Shown one piece after another: positions 10,349 through 20,014 of a stretch of DNA of 64,000 nucleotides (position 1 is its first letter; each line of letters starts with the position of its first letter). The notes under the pieces are model-generated. The model was not told the origin of the DNA. It was given only the letters and a program-made list of their open reading frames with translations, and searched no databases. The stretch is from Narthecium ossifragum (lineage: Eukaryota; Streptophyta; Magnoliopsida; Dioscoreales; Nartheciaceae). Position numbers and translations under genes: made by a program. The DNA lies in assembly GCA_963920575.1 (NCBI GenBank), contig OY986964.1:18293987-18357986 (forward strand). The letters are read 5' to 3'.

Positions 10349-11461
10349 TGATACGAGTCGATCCGACTCGACCAACTGGACCCGAACCCAGAAGAGGAAC
10401 CAAACTGGTTCAGCCTCTTTCCTAGTTTGACTTGGACTTCCCTAGTTCAAACTAGAGTATTTGATTAGGATTTATCATTAGCCTTTTATATTTAATTGAG
10501 TCCTAGCTGATATTTGAGTTAGTAAGTTAAGTTGAGTCTGAAAGCCTTATTACTTGCTAATTAAGCAAGGGGGTTTTCTAGTTGGATTAGGACTCTATCA
10601 ATGTCTCTATAAAAGGACCTCAGTAGTTTGTATGATAAGGATGAATGAAGAAGAGAATTATGATTAGTTAAGAATATTTGATAGAATATCATACGAGTAG
10701 AATATCATAGGAGTAGAGGTAATGTATATTCCATCTGAAATCCACCATATATCCACCTCCTTCTCCGTCGGTCATCTTCTCCGTAGCCGACACCTCCCCC
10801 ACAGGTATTTCTCTCTCTCCTCCACGTCATCGCCACTGTTCATCATCTCCTTCCTCTCTCTTCCGTGCCCTAACCCTAGCATCACCGCCGTTCCCTCTCC
10901 GGCCACCCCCGTCGCCAACCAGGGCCACCATTCTCTTCCCCCAAGCTCCACGACCTCGGCTAGAACCTCCACTTCCTCCTTCGTCTTCCCCGGTGCCTTC
11001 CCCATCATTCCCACTTCACAGTCGTCGCCGTCTTCCACGACCTCGACAACCATTAACCTCCCAGATCCCTACCCAGTTTCCGACCGACCTCCCTAAACCA
11101 ATCCCAACCTTCCTAAGCCACTCCCGGAGCATCCCCGTCGTCCCCGACACCGGCCGACCCAACCTTCACCGCCGTCTCCCCCAGATCCGGTCGATCCGGC
11201 ATCGCTCCAGCCAATCCACTTCGGTGGATCTGTTCAGCCAAGCTACTTAAGCCGGATCCAGCCCAATCCAACCCAGTCAACCTGATCCAGATCAACTCAG
11301 ACTTGACCTAGTCAAGTCCCATCCAATCAGGCTCAACCAGATCCGATCCAGCTAGCCAAATCAGCCAATTGGACTTAAATCAAGTCCGATCATGCCGATT
11401 CTGATCGATTGGAGCAGTAGAGACCCGATACGAGAGGATTACGAGTAGACCGCTCATATCA
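10349..11461 (+). mobile_element. W LTR 2 (1113 bp)
   Basis: The LTR starts TGATACGAGTCGATCCGACTCG and ends ACCGCTCATATCA. The terminal inverted repeat TGATACGAG/CTCGTATCA is unusually long for an LTR (one change here). The start also folds on itself (CGAGTCG/CGACTCG). TATAAAAGG lies at 10608-10616. The second half is CT- and C-rich, with many CCAGATC-type words. A purine tract precedes it and a Met primer-binding site follows, so it serves as the shared LTR of two internal regions. Confidence 0.88.
10608..10616 (+). promoter_or_regulatory. TATA box of W LTR 2
   Basis: TATAAAAGG occurs after TCTC, repeated at 13661-13669 in LTR 3. Confidence 0.55.
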
Positions 11462-11464
11462 ACT

Positions 11465-11476
11465 TGGTATCAGAGC
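11465..11476 (+). other. Primer-binding site (initiator Met tRNA) of W copy 2
   Basis: TGGTATCAGAGC lies 3 bp after LTR 2, identical to the site of copy 1. Confidence 0.85.
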
Positions 11477-13372
11477 TCCGTTCCATTGACTGTGCGGTTC
11501 AAAACCTTCTGGAAACTTCGCCACCATGTACAGAGTACCCCAGGAAAATTTGGAGGAGCAATTCATGATTCTGCAGGCCCAGTTGAAGCTATGTTCAATT
11601 TTGATGGAATGACAAAGCAAAAACACGGAGCGTACCATTAGAGAGTTGGGGCAGATCTCCAATAACTGGTCGAGGATAACTCAGACTTCGAGCCAGACTC
11701 CTATCCCAGCTACAAGGATTACGAACCCCTGACCCTGAGCCAACTCAGAATATGACTCCGGTTATAATTTCGAGCCCGATTGAGACGCCATCAATCAGTA
11801 AAGGAGATGAACCAGAAGAAACAGATATTGGAGAAGAAATCCAGGAGCTAGTCGAGGAGCAACAACCGCCTGATTCTCAGATCGAACCGGAGCACATGTT
11901 GTTGCAACCTTCTTCTCCAGATCCGGGTGAAATCTTTCCCCTATCTTTCCCTATTTTTTTCGGAATTTTTCATATTATTCCAAATTTTTCCTGAATTTTC
12001 CCTGGTTTTCTCTCTCTTCCCGACTCGGCTCACCCTCGGCTTGGCCACGGGGCTCATCTCCTACCTCAAGCCGCGGCTCATCCCCTACCTTGGGATCGAC
12101 TCATCGTCCCGGCTCACAACCGACACCCATTGGCTCGTCCCCGAGCCGCCACCCCCAGGCCGCTCTCCAGTGTCTTCCTCTTCTTCCATCCATCGGGGAA
12201 TCATCGGCGACCGTCACCGAAGCCACCGTGGCCAACCACGTCCACGATTGAGGCGTGGATCGCCGACAACCAACTCCGGCAAAAGCCCCTGTCCCGGCCT
12301 CCTGCACTCCACCATATTCCGAGGATGATCTCACGATCAAACCTCACGAGAAAGGTCCCAAGAACTTCCCGTACCTGTTCCCGACGAGCTAAAGCACCGT
12401 CGCGGCCTAGATCACCGACGATCTCCGGCGACGACATCCACCGCGCCGCCACCTTCAGATCCGGTGTGTACGAGGCCCAATCCGACGATCAAATCGTACG
12501 GATGGAACCCCCACGTCCCTGCAAAGCCTCCTGTGCCGTTTCCAGTCTCCGACGACCTGGTTTCGCCGTTGATCCAGCTCCGGCAGCTTCTCAGCCGTCC
12601 GATCAAGTCTGCAACTTGATCCAGCCGTTTGATCAGCCTGATCTTCGATCCAGTGGTTCCGATCTTCGATCTGAGCCTGATCCAAGAGTCCCCAGCAATC
12701 AGGACCATCCAGATCATGTCCAAGTGATCACGATGCATCCTCAGCCGTTGATCAAGCATCCGAAGGTTGATATGAGCCCTGAAAGGAGCTACCCTCATTC
12801 AGATGCCACATTCAATCTGATCAGATCTGACTATGATGGTTCCACCGGTTTGGCTCAACTGACCCTAGTCCAGATTGACACCAGTAGACCCAACCAAGTT
12901 AGACATGTTTGGACCAGAGTACGACTCAGTACAGCTAAAGATTCAACTTGGTTCCACCAACTTCTAGCCCAGACTAGTGCAACAGAAGCATGGTCCAACC
13001 ATCTTCACTTCAGATTGGACCAAAGCCAGCTTGAATCCAGATTCAAGCCAAGTCCCTCCACAGTTGATCAGACTATGGACATCAGATCTCATCCTATGGT
13101 CATGGCAACTCTACTGATGGGACATGATGAGGATGATCCAGGAGAGCCATTGAAGATCATATTCCTGGTGTTACCTGAGCCATCAGATCGACCCCCAGAT
13201 GCTCCTTCAGCACTGCCCCTGCTACCCCTGGACCCGTCATGGGATCGACCTGGTTTCTCTCCACCGAGTCCAGAGCTACATAAGCAAGTTGATTCGGTCC
13301 ATCCACATAGAGCCATCCTACCTGACTTAACTCTGGCCTTGAGGACAAGGCCAATTTTGAAGGAAGGGGGGA
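11477..13372 (+). mobile_element. W internal region 2 (1.9 kb, non-autonomous)
   Basis: The region between W LTRs 2 and 3. It has no protease, reverse transcriptase or integrase motif. Its last 50 bp (CTTGAGGACAAGG...GAAGGAAGGGGGGA) resemble the tail of plant chromovirus polyproteins followed by a polypurine tract, where L-R-T...EGG is a common C-terminal pattern. That suggests W is a non-autonomous derivative mobilised by a chromovirus. The duplicated LTR-internal-LTR-internal-LTR order suggests unequal recombination between elements. Confidence 0.75.
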
Positions 13373-13449
13373 TGATACGAGTCGATCCGACTCGACCAAC
13401 TGAACCCGAACCCAGAAGAGGAACCAAACTGGTTCAGCCTCTTTCCTAG
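12130..13449 (+). CDS. Long open frame in W internal region 2, unknown
   Basis: 439 codons, Pro/Ser/Arg/Asp-rich, crossing the internal region and ending 77 bp inside LTR 3. The C-terminal part reads LALRTRPILKEGGMIRVDP, the last bases being the polypurine tract and LTR start. I recognise no domain. Overlapping long frames on the other strand show that the GC-rich composition alone keeps several frames open. It could be a degenerate accessory ORF of the W family, but coding status is doubtful. A family-wide comparison of synonymous and non-synonymous change would decide. Confidence 0.25.
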   Translation: MARPRAATPRPLSSVFLFFHPSGNHRRPSPKPPWPTTSTIEAWIADNQLRQKPLSRPPALHHIPRMISRSNLTRKVPRTSRTCSRRAKAPSRPRSPTISGDDIHRAATFRSGVYEAQSDDQIVRMEPPRPCKASCAVSSLRRPGFAVDPAPAASQPSDQVCNLIQPFDQPDLRSSGSDLRSEPDPRVPSNQDHPDHVQVITMHPQPLIKHPKVDMSPERSYPHSDATFNLIRSDYDGSTGLAQLTLVQIDTSRPNQVRHVWTRVRLSTAKDSTWFHQLLAQTSATEAWSNHLHFRLDQSQLESRFKPSPSTVDQTMDIRSHPMVMATLLMGHDEDDPGEPLKIIFLVLPEPSDRPPDAPSALPLLPLDPSWDRPGFSPPSPELHKQVDSVHPHRAILPDLTLALRTRPILKEGGMIRVDPTRPTEPEPRRGTKLVQPLS

Positions 13450-13687
13450 TTTGACTTGGACTTCCCTAGTTCAAACTAGAGTATTTGATTAGGATTTATC
13501 ATTAGTTTTTTATATTTAATTGAGTCCTATTTGATATTTGATTGTTATGAATTAATTAAGAGTTCATTTGAGTTAGGAAGTTGAGTTGAGTCAGAAAGCC
13601 TTATTACTTGCTAATTAAGCAATGGGGTTTTCTAGTTGGATTAGGACTCTGTCAGGTCTCTATAAAAGGACCTTAGTAGTTTGTATT

Positions 13688-13850
13688 AGGTTAATATCAT
13701 TTTTGTACCCTCTAGTTTCAAGAATTATCAATTTGGTCCGCGTATTTTAAAACGTATCAAAAACCGAACTTTTCAATTTGGTGCAAGTATGGTAACGGCG
13801 TTTGCTGATTTAACGTCAAACCGGTCACGTGATTGGTTTTGCGCGATCTC
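13688..13850 (+). repeat. Left terminal inverted repeat of the Pack-MULE
   Basis: Imperfect inverted partner of 15655-15817. Shared words include TACCCTCTAGTTTCAAGAAT, CGTATTTTAAAACGTATCAA and GTTTGCTGATTTAA. The right arm has an extra stretch (CGGGGTCTATAGTTACCAA in its own orientation). Confidence 0.88.
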
Positions 13851-14131
13851 CCGCGAAGAAAAGTAGTTTTCCGGTGGTTTTCTGGGAGCACACAGCCACT
13901 CGACCTTGGGGGAGAGGGGACCCCATACGCCGAGAGATCCGAGAAGAGAGAGAGAGGAAATCTTCTCTTCTTTGATTACAGCCCCACCCTTCCCTAAATC
14001 TATAGATCCCAGGATGAGATCCGAGAAGAGAGGGAGAGGAAATCTCTGAGGTGTTTTTGGGTTTGGTTAGGACGACGGCGGGCAGTGGCTTGCTCCAGTA
14101 AAGAGTCTGCTTTTGAAAGGGGTTAAGGAAG

Positions 14132-14329
14132 ATGAAGGTGGAGCTAGGCAATGGCGGCGGCGGGGGGACGTGGAGCGAGGAGGGTTGGGCGATGGCGGCG
14201 GCGGTGCTGGGTCCCAAGGCCTTCGAGTACTTGACGACGAGCCACCACTCCTTCGGCGGAGATGCTGATCTGTAGACGAAGCTCCTCGACCAGGTCGAGT
14301 CACGGGCCACCCCGTGGAGCTACGCCATC
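14132..14329 (+). pseudogene. Captured bHLH-MYC_N fragment (bHLH13/JAM-like transcription factor)
   Basis: From the ATG the frame reads ...TWSEEGWAMAAAVLGPKAF and EYLTTS, then ...DADL, a stop, TKLLDQVES and a final WSYAI. This order (W-x-E-x-x-x-A-x-x-x-V-L-G-x-x-A-F-x-Y-L, then D-L-Q-x-K-L-x-x-L-V-E, then W-x-Y-A-I) is the start of the bHLH-MYC_N domain of plant MYC/JAM-type bHLH factors, which recruits MYB or JAZ partners. The in-frame TAG at 14273-14275 replaces the usual Gln codon, a C-to-T change. Sequence after WSYAI no longer fits the family. About 66 of more than 500 residues are present, with no bHLH region, so it is a captured fragment. A glycine-rich run precedes the domain. Confidence 0.75.
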
Positions 14330-14958
14330 ACGTTCCTCCAAAGGCTTCATCTTTTCTTTGGGGGAGGATGAGGAAGAGGGTCCTCCAAAGTCACCGGACT
14401 CCGGTCGTGGCCTCGAGCTCCTCGCCGCCGGACACCGCCCCGGCCTCCCTATGCGACCCCAACACCACCCTGCAAGCCCATCCGCTACCTCTTCCCAAGC
14501 TCCCTCCCTCATCTCTCTCTCTCCGCTTCCCGTCGCCGGTTAGTCCCAAGCTCAACCTCATCGCCGACCTCGTCCACCCCGTCTTTCTCTGCTCTCTCTT
14601 CCTCTTCTCGTTTATCACCGTCGCCGGTTGCTCGTGTCTTTTCTTTCTTTCTTTTCTCTTTTTTTTGGCACTTCCTTCTTCTTCTGTTTTCTTCCTACTC
14701 TGTTTTTTTTTGCCCGTTTCTTGTTTCTTTCTTCTTTGCTCTTCTTTGTTTGCCTCTAAACCTCGGCCAACTGCCGACGTGGTTGTCGCCGTGAACATCT
14801 CCATCACCCCATCATCTTCTCGTGCTCTCCAACAACCAGCTAGCCATCCATGCACACGAAAAGAGCTCCCATGCATGTTGACCTTCTTCTCTTTCTTCTT
14901 TGCTCTGTATTCGTCGGAGTCGACGACGACGGAGGCGATGGTCGGCATCGTTGGCTAG
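14330..14958. other. Middle of the Pack-MULE, unassigned
   Basis: GC- and CT-rich DNA between the two captured fragments. Long frames exist on both strands (for example 14314-14958 plus and 14391-14948 minus) but are low-complexity (Ser/Pro/Phe on plus, Lys/Glu/Arg on minus) and match nothing I recognise. The part at 14889-14972 is repeated inverted at about 15283-15470, on the other side of the permease fragment. Confidence 0.4.
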
Positions 14959-15255
14959 CTGATCTCTCGACTCTATTTCATCCACGGAGGTCACCGCAAG
15001 TGGCTTTCAAGCTGGCTGGAGACCGACGCTTGGCCAATCATCTTCATCCCCCTCACCATCTCCTACTTCTACCGCCGGCGCCAAGCCGACAATAACAATG
15101 GAACACAAAAGACGAGGGCCGTGTTCATGACCCCACGCCTCTTCGTTGCATGCGCAGTGCTTGGCGTTCTGACGGGCGTCGACAACTTCATCTACTCCTA
15201 CGGCCTCGCCTTCCTCCCGGCCCCTAGTTCCTCGATTCTCATCTCCACGATGGTC
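14959..15255 (+). pseudogene. Captured purine permease (PUP family) fragment
   Basis: An uninterrupted 99-codon frame contains RLYFIHGGHRKWLSSWLET, then WPIIFIPLTISYFYRRR, FMTPRLFVACAVLGVLTGVD, NFIYSYGLAFLP and S-S-S-I-L-I-S-T. This order and the motif G-V-L-T-G-x-D-x-x-x-Y-x-Y-G are diagnostic of plant purine/cytokinin permeases (PUP), membrane proteins with about ten helices. The piece covers the second to fourth helix region of about 350 residues. The frame then runs into unrelated sequence and stops at 15306. The lack of stops suggests recent capture or some constraint. Confidence 0.8.
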
Positions 15256-15654
15256 GAGCTGACGTACACATGGTCGAGTCGAGAGATCAGTGGAAAGAGT
15301 GGCTAGCTGCACTCTTTTCCCACTTGCTTGAAAGCCAGGGGTAGTAGCCACCGGTGGCGAGCTCGCGGGAGATCAATGGGCAGTCTCTCTTCATCATCGT
15401 ACTCTGCATGACTCAAACGACGCCGACCATCGCCACCGTCGTCACCGACTCCGACGAATACATCGCCAGCCTTTGTGGACGCCCAAACCCCCGACGTCAA
15501 CATCGGATCTCCGGCGAAGATGAAAAGAGAACGGGAGAGAATAGGAGAGTGATTAGAGAGGGAATAAAATAGACTTGCTGACGTTGCAAGAAAACCGGTC
15601 AAAATTGATCAAAAACTGGTCAAAATCGCCTTCATTGGCGGGAGATCGCGCAAA

Positions 15655-15817
15655 ACCGGTCACTGGCCGGTTTGGCATTAAATCAGCAAACGGTGTTACC
15701 ATACTTGCACCAAATTGAAAAGTTTGGTAACTATAGACCCCGGTTTGATACGTTTTAAAATACGGGGACCAAATTGATAATTCTTGAAACTAGAGGGTAC
15801 CAAAATGATATTAACCC
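15655..15817 (-). repeat. Right terminal inverted repeat of the Pack-MULE
   Basis: Reverse complement matches the left arm at 13688-13850, with scattered differences and one small insertion. Confidence 0.88.
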
Positions 15818-16857
15818 TAGTTTTTATTAGGTTATGCATGAGATGAATGATGAAGAGTAATTAGTAGAATATCATAGGAGTAGAATATCATAGAGTAGTG
15901 TTAATGTAGCTTCCACCAGAATTCCACCATAGATCCATCTTCTTCCCCGTCGGTCATCTTCTCCGCAGCCGGCACCGCCTCCACCGGAATTCCTCTCTCC
16001 CCGTCACTTTCTCTCTCCGCCACGTCAGCACCACGTCAGCATCCAGCACTAGGTCACCGCACTGTTCATCGTCTCCCTCCTCTCCAAACCATAAGCTACC
16101 GCCGGCATCCCTTCCCCAGCCCTCTCCGGCCACCCCCGCTGCCATTCAAGGCCTCCATCCTCTTTCCCTTTGAACCACGACTCCGTCCAGCCCCTCCTCC
16201 ACCTCCATCATCCTCTCCGGCGTCTTCCCCGGCAACCTCCACTTCACAGCTCTGCATACCCTTCCGCGTCCAACCCCAATCTCACCTCCAGACCCCTCTA
16301 AAACCCTCGTTAACCGTCCTTAACACCCTTACGACCATCCACGACCCTTCCCGACATCTCCAGAGCCACCCCCGTCGTCCCTGACGTCGGTGAACCCAAA
16401 CCTCTTCCGCCGACCTCCTAGATCTGGCCGATCCTCCACCTATCTCCCAGATCTGAGCCGGTGGATCTCTTCCCCACCTCTAGGCGAACCTTCCTGCCAA
16501 GATCCCTACCGCCGCCGACGTCCCTACGCCGGCGATCCACTCCGGCGACTCCTCAGCCGTCGGATCATCCCAGCCAACTCTTGATCCACTCAGCCAACCT
16601 TAACCAGTTCAGCCAAGCCACTTAAGCCGGATCCAGCCCAATCCAACCCGGTCAACCTGATCCAGATCAACTCAGATTTGACCCAGTCAAGTCCCATCCA
16701 ATCAGGCTCAGCCAGATCCGATCCAGCTCAAGCCAGATCCGATCCTGCTAGCCAAATCAGCCAATTGGACTCAAATCAAGTCCGATCAGGCCGATTCTGA
16801 TCGATTGGAGCAGTAGAGACCCGATACGAGAGGATTACGAGTAGACCGCTCGTATCA

Positions 16858-17167
16858 CCATGTATCGATCCTAGCCCCTCCCAGCCAAGCCACTTGACCA
16901 AGTTGGTCAGCCTACCCAATCCATCAGCCACTCTGATTAGGACCCGGTTGACCCAGTCAACTAGCCCACTTGACTCAATCAACCCCTTCACCCAGTCAAG
17001 TCCTATCCTATCAGGCTCAGCCAGATCTGAACCAGCTCAAGTCAGATCCGATCCAGTTAGTCAGATTCAGCCAATTGGATTTAAATCAAGTCCGATCAGG
17101 CCAATTCTGATCGATTGGAGCAGTAGAGACCCGATACGAGAGGATTACGAGTAGACCGCTCGTATCA
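16858..17167 (+). mobile_element. Partial fourth W LTR (last 310 bp)
   Basis: From CCATGTATCGATCCTAGCC to CTCGTATCA it repeats the end of LTRs 1 and 3, directly after LTR 3. It has no internal region before it. Its similarity to LTR 1 (near 9535) is higher than to LTR 3 in the AGCCxCTCCCAGCC stretch. It is best read as a product of unequal recombination within the W array. Confidence 0.75.
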
Positions 17168-17290
17168 TCTACATCATCAAATACTTGACATATTGCGGGG
17201 CATGGTATGGTTTAAATCATTATGCGGAGAAAAATATTCTTGGTAGTGTAATCGACTCCGTCAATCTGACAGATCCATACTATAACTGAC
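17168..17290 (+). pseudogene. Athila-like integrase C-terminal tail (relic)
   Basis: The last codons read ...NILGSVIDSVNLTDPYYN then stop. This parallels the end of the minus-strand copy at 48440-48740 (V-N-G-H-R-L-K-P-Y ... ESVILMNPGDH). Both are followed by the family's constant C-G-A-A-A-G-A-C-G / GGAGGCAACCCAG stretch. Only the tail is left; the reverse transcriptase and integrase core that should connect it to the protease relic at 6095-6960 are missing. Confidence 0.55.
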
Positions 17291-20014
17291 CGTTTTGGGT
17301 TGTCTAACGAAAGACGTTAAATCTCCACGCTTCTTGGGAGGCAACCCAGTAGTTTTTAGGATTTTTCCTAAATTTTTAAGAGTTTCTTTTAATTTTTTAG
17401 GATTTTTTTCCAAGACAATTTCCATTTTTTCCCAATACAATTTCCTTTTTTTCCCGTTTTTCTACTTTTCCTCGATTTTTCTCTCTCCTTCTCGCTCAGG
17501 CTCTATCACGAGCCAAGGACCCATCGTCCCGGCTCGATCAGCTCCGATCAGCTCACTCTGAGCCGCCGCCGCTCGATCGCCTCTCAAGCTCTCTCTGTCC
17601 CTCCATACCACAGCCAAGGCCACCACCTTCATCACTCTTTTCCTCCTCAGCCCTCTTCCACTCTCCAAAGCGCCTCTACCACCTCCGATGACCTACCCTC
17701 AAACTCACCTCCGCCGGCGACCACCTACCCCAATCTCCTCCTGCACGGCCTCCCACCGCCCTGCAACGTCTCCAGAAGGTTCTTCATGCCGCCACGATCC
17801 TTTCCAACCCATCCACATCCTCAATTGCTGCATGGATCACCGGAATCCAAGTTCGGCGATCCTCCACCTCGCCGACCATCCCAGATCCAGCGCTTGGAGG
17901 GCCTAATCCTTCGATCGAACCCTATAGATAGACTCACAAAGCTTCAACGATTCTATCCCCACCAATCCCATCCTCCGGCGGTGAGGTTTCACCGTCGTTC
18001 TGCCGCCGGCATGCTTACAGCCGTCCGATTCCCTCCAGACATGATCAAGGTGCCATGAAGCTCCAATTTTTGATCCGACGATTTAGATTTTCGATCATGT
18101 CCACATAAAAAACCGCAAGATTATCTGGACTACCATTTCTGGCTTATTGTTTGCTATTTTCGTTAAGTCTTAGGATAAGTAGTCTATAGTAATGACACAT
18201 GGTAGGAGTTTGTGAGTCGACTGTGATGTAGTGTTCCACAGCCGTGAGCCACATTGACCACGTCGGAACTGTCTTTAGGGTTGATTTTTGCACTCACAAT
18301 AGTAGCTGACTCTGCGATTGGTGACTTATGGCAGAGGTTCGCCATGGCTTTGTTAGGATTGCGCAGTCTTTGCAAGCCGACCCATTTACTTTCGTTAGAT
18401 CGCTTCATTTTAGGGATTCTAATGAAGATTAGCTATTAATAGGGAATTGTTTTTTAATGTTTTGGGTGTTGGTCCTTATTCGTACCTGATGATGTGTTGA
18501 TATGGGATGATGGTATCTCCTTTAATATTGCATGTGCATTTTCTATTTTCTTTGTGGGATAAATGCTTGTACATGATTGATATATCATGAAAATACAAAG
18601 GAGACTTTGCCAAAATTTTCTTTGATTTTTGTATCTTTTTGGGCTTTTATTTGCTATATTCTATGATATATATTTGATCTTTTGGAAAGGTACATATTTT
18701 TGTTGCAGGTTATGGTGGGGAGGGAAGTATTTATTCTATTATGGCGGTGCTTGCTATATTTAAAGCAAGAGAAAATTTTTTGAGGCGTTCATTATGCTTA
18801 TGTTTACCCTATTTTCTTTGTTTTATTTTTATGACTTAGTGTAATTGGGGACAATTACATTTAAATTGGGGGACAATTCTTGGAATTTCATGCTTAATTT
18901 TTTTTATTATGATAACCAAATATTATACATTCCATGGATTATGTCAAAAGAATGAAATTATCCTATGATTAGATAAAAATGCATGTTTTAGAAATTTATA
19001 TTCTGAATTATTCTGAGACTTGTAGTTTGTAAATTTTTGCTACGCATGACACTATTTCTATACTTTAACACTCTTACAGTGAACTAAGGATAACTTGACA
19101 TATCCCAATGCACATGTGCACTTTCACATGTTAAAGAGTAAATATTAGATTTTAAGCATGCTATTATGATAGATTTATAGTTTTATGTCATGTCACAGAA
19201 AAATACATACAATTATCTGAATATGCAAAATATATGTACCTTAAAAAAAGAGAAAAAAGAAAAAGAAAGGTTTTTCAACTTAATAACCAGACAGTATGCT
19301 TAGCTAGCGTGGTGTTCGCGTATAACAATTGAAATTCCTGAAAAAATGACTAGTTATGATTTGTAGCTTTCGTGGTTTGAGCATTAGAGTCTGAAGGGTG
19401 TCTGGTTTGGAAATCCCTGGCTTGAACTTCATTATATGGATCATGAAAAAGCTTAAGAGATTATAACATTGCACATGTCATGAAAAAAAGGAAAAAAAGA
19501 ACAAAAAAAAACAGAGATTGCTATGCGATAAGAGGAAGGTATGTGCTTTGCTATGATTGTGATTTTGAATAGTTGAAGTGTTTAGATATAATTGATATTC
19601 TGAAGCATGTGGAACCCTTTTCACATATAGGAGTGTTAAAGTTATTTTTTAATCATGAGTAAATATGTTTAAATGTTGGAAATATGTTATGACATGTTTT
19701 GATTTACTATATTTTTATGTGACTATGAGTTGAAGGATATATTTATGGGTATGATTTCTATTTTATGCATTAGAGTCGATAAATATTATGATTGATTTCT
19801 AATGGCATATTTAAGGGAATGTATAGATGTTTGTGGGTGTCATCCCTGAAAACCCTCAGGAGACTATAACTCCTACACTGGGGTAACCCAGGGGTTTAAA
19901 TACTTGTTGCACATGCTAAGTGCAATCGTGAGCTTTACGAAAGTCACTAGTTCGATTTATTGTTTTTTTTATCTTTTCTTTATTCGAGTACTAGCAAAGT
20001 GTAAGTTGGGGGTG
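17291..20014 (+). mobile_element. Z1 element: long 3' UTR
   Basis: The 2.7-kb non-coding part of an Athila-like element after pol starts with GGGAGGCAACCCAG (17336) and T-rich sequence. It continues with a C-rich stretch (17470-18060) that keeps frames open on both strands without recognisable domains. From about 18820 it matches X (38165-39315) and Z2 (45950-47070, minus), including GACTTAGTGTAATTGGGG. It contains a stem-loop at 19271-19339 and a second structured block at 19840-19920, and ends in a polypurine tract. It probably serves RNA packaging or priming, by inference. Confidence 0.7.
19271..19339 (+). other. Conserved stem-loop element in Z1 3' UTR
   Basis: It starts TTTTTCAACTTAATAACC and ends TATAACAATTGAAATTCC. 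The ends pair (TTCAA with TTGAA). The core TTAGCTAGCGTGGTGTTCGC is related to X and Z2. The second tandem copy present in X and Z2 is not clear here. Confidence 0.5.

Larger units (their letters stand above)
13688..15817. mobile_element. Pack-MULE (Mutator-like) with captured gene fragments
   Basis: Long terminal inverted repeats begin (A/G)GGTTAATATCATTTT at both ends and can be followed inward for about 160 bp, through TCAAGAATTATCAATTTGGT and the block GCGCGATCTCCCGC. The element is flanked by an 11-bp near-identical direct repeat, tagtttgtatt at 13677-13687 and tagtttttatt at 15818-15828, within the 8-11 bp range of Mutator-like elements. The W LTR reads on across the gap when it is removed. 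There is no transposase. The interior holds a bHLH-MYC N-terminal fragment and a purine-permease fragment, so it is a non-autonomous Pack-MULE. Confidence 0.88.
13373..16857 (+). mobile_element. W LTR 3, split by a Pack-MULE
   Basis: The LTR starts TGATACGAGTCG and ends GACCGCTCGTATCA. Without the nested 2.13-kb transposon it is about 1.34 kb, longer than LTR 2, with extra sequence that is also seen in the minus-strand W solo LTR at 21952-23321. TATAAAAGG lies at 13661-13669, only 8 bp before the left target duplication of the nested element, so the insertion separates the promoter from the rest of the LTR. Confidence 0.85.

Noticed and set aside
11465..11476. TGGTATCAGAGC as part of a tRNA gene
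   Set aside because: It is only the 12-nt primer-binding site next to an LTR; no cloverleaf can be formed around it. The same applies to 9846 and 31379.
12412..12798. Minus-strand frames opposite the W ORF
   Set aside because: Shadows of the GC-rich plus-strand sequence; no domain and no support from copy 1.
14391..14948. 185-codon Lys/Glu/Arg-rich frame on the minus strand in the Pack-MULE
   Set aside because: It is the antisense of CT-rich DNA and low in complexity; no domain. The sense-strand bHLH and permease fragments explain the flanking parts.
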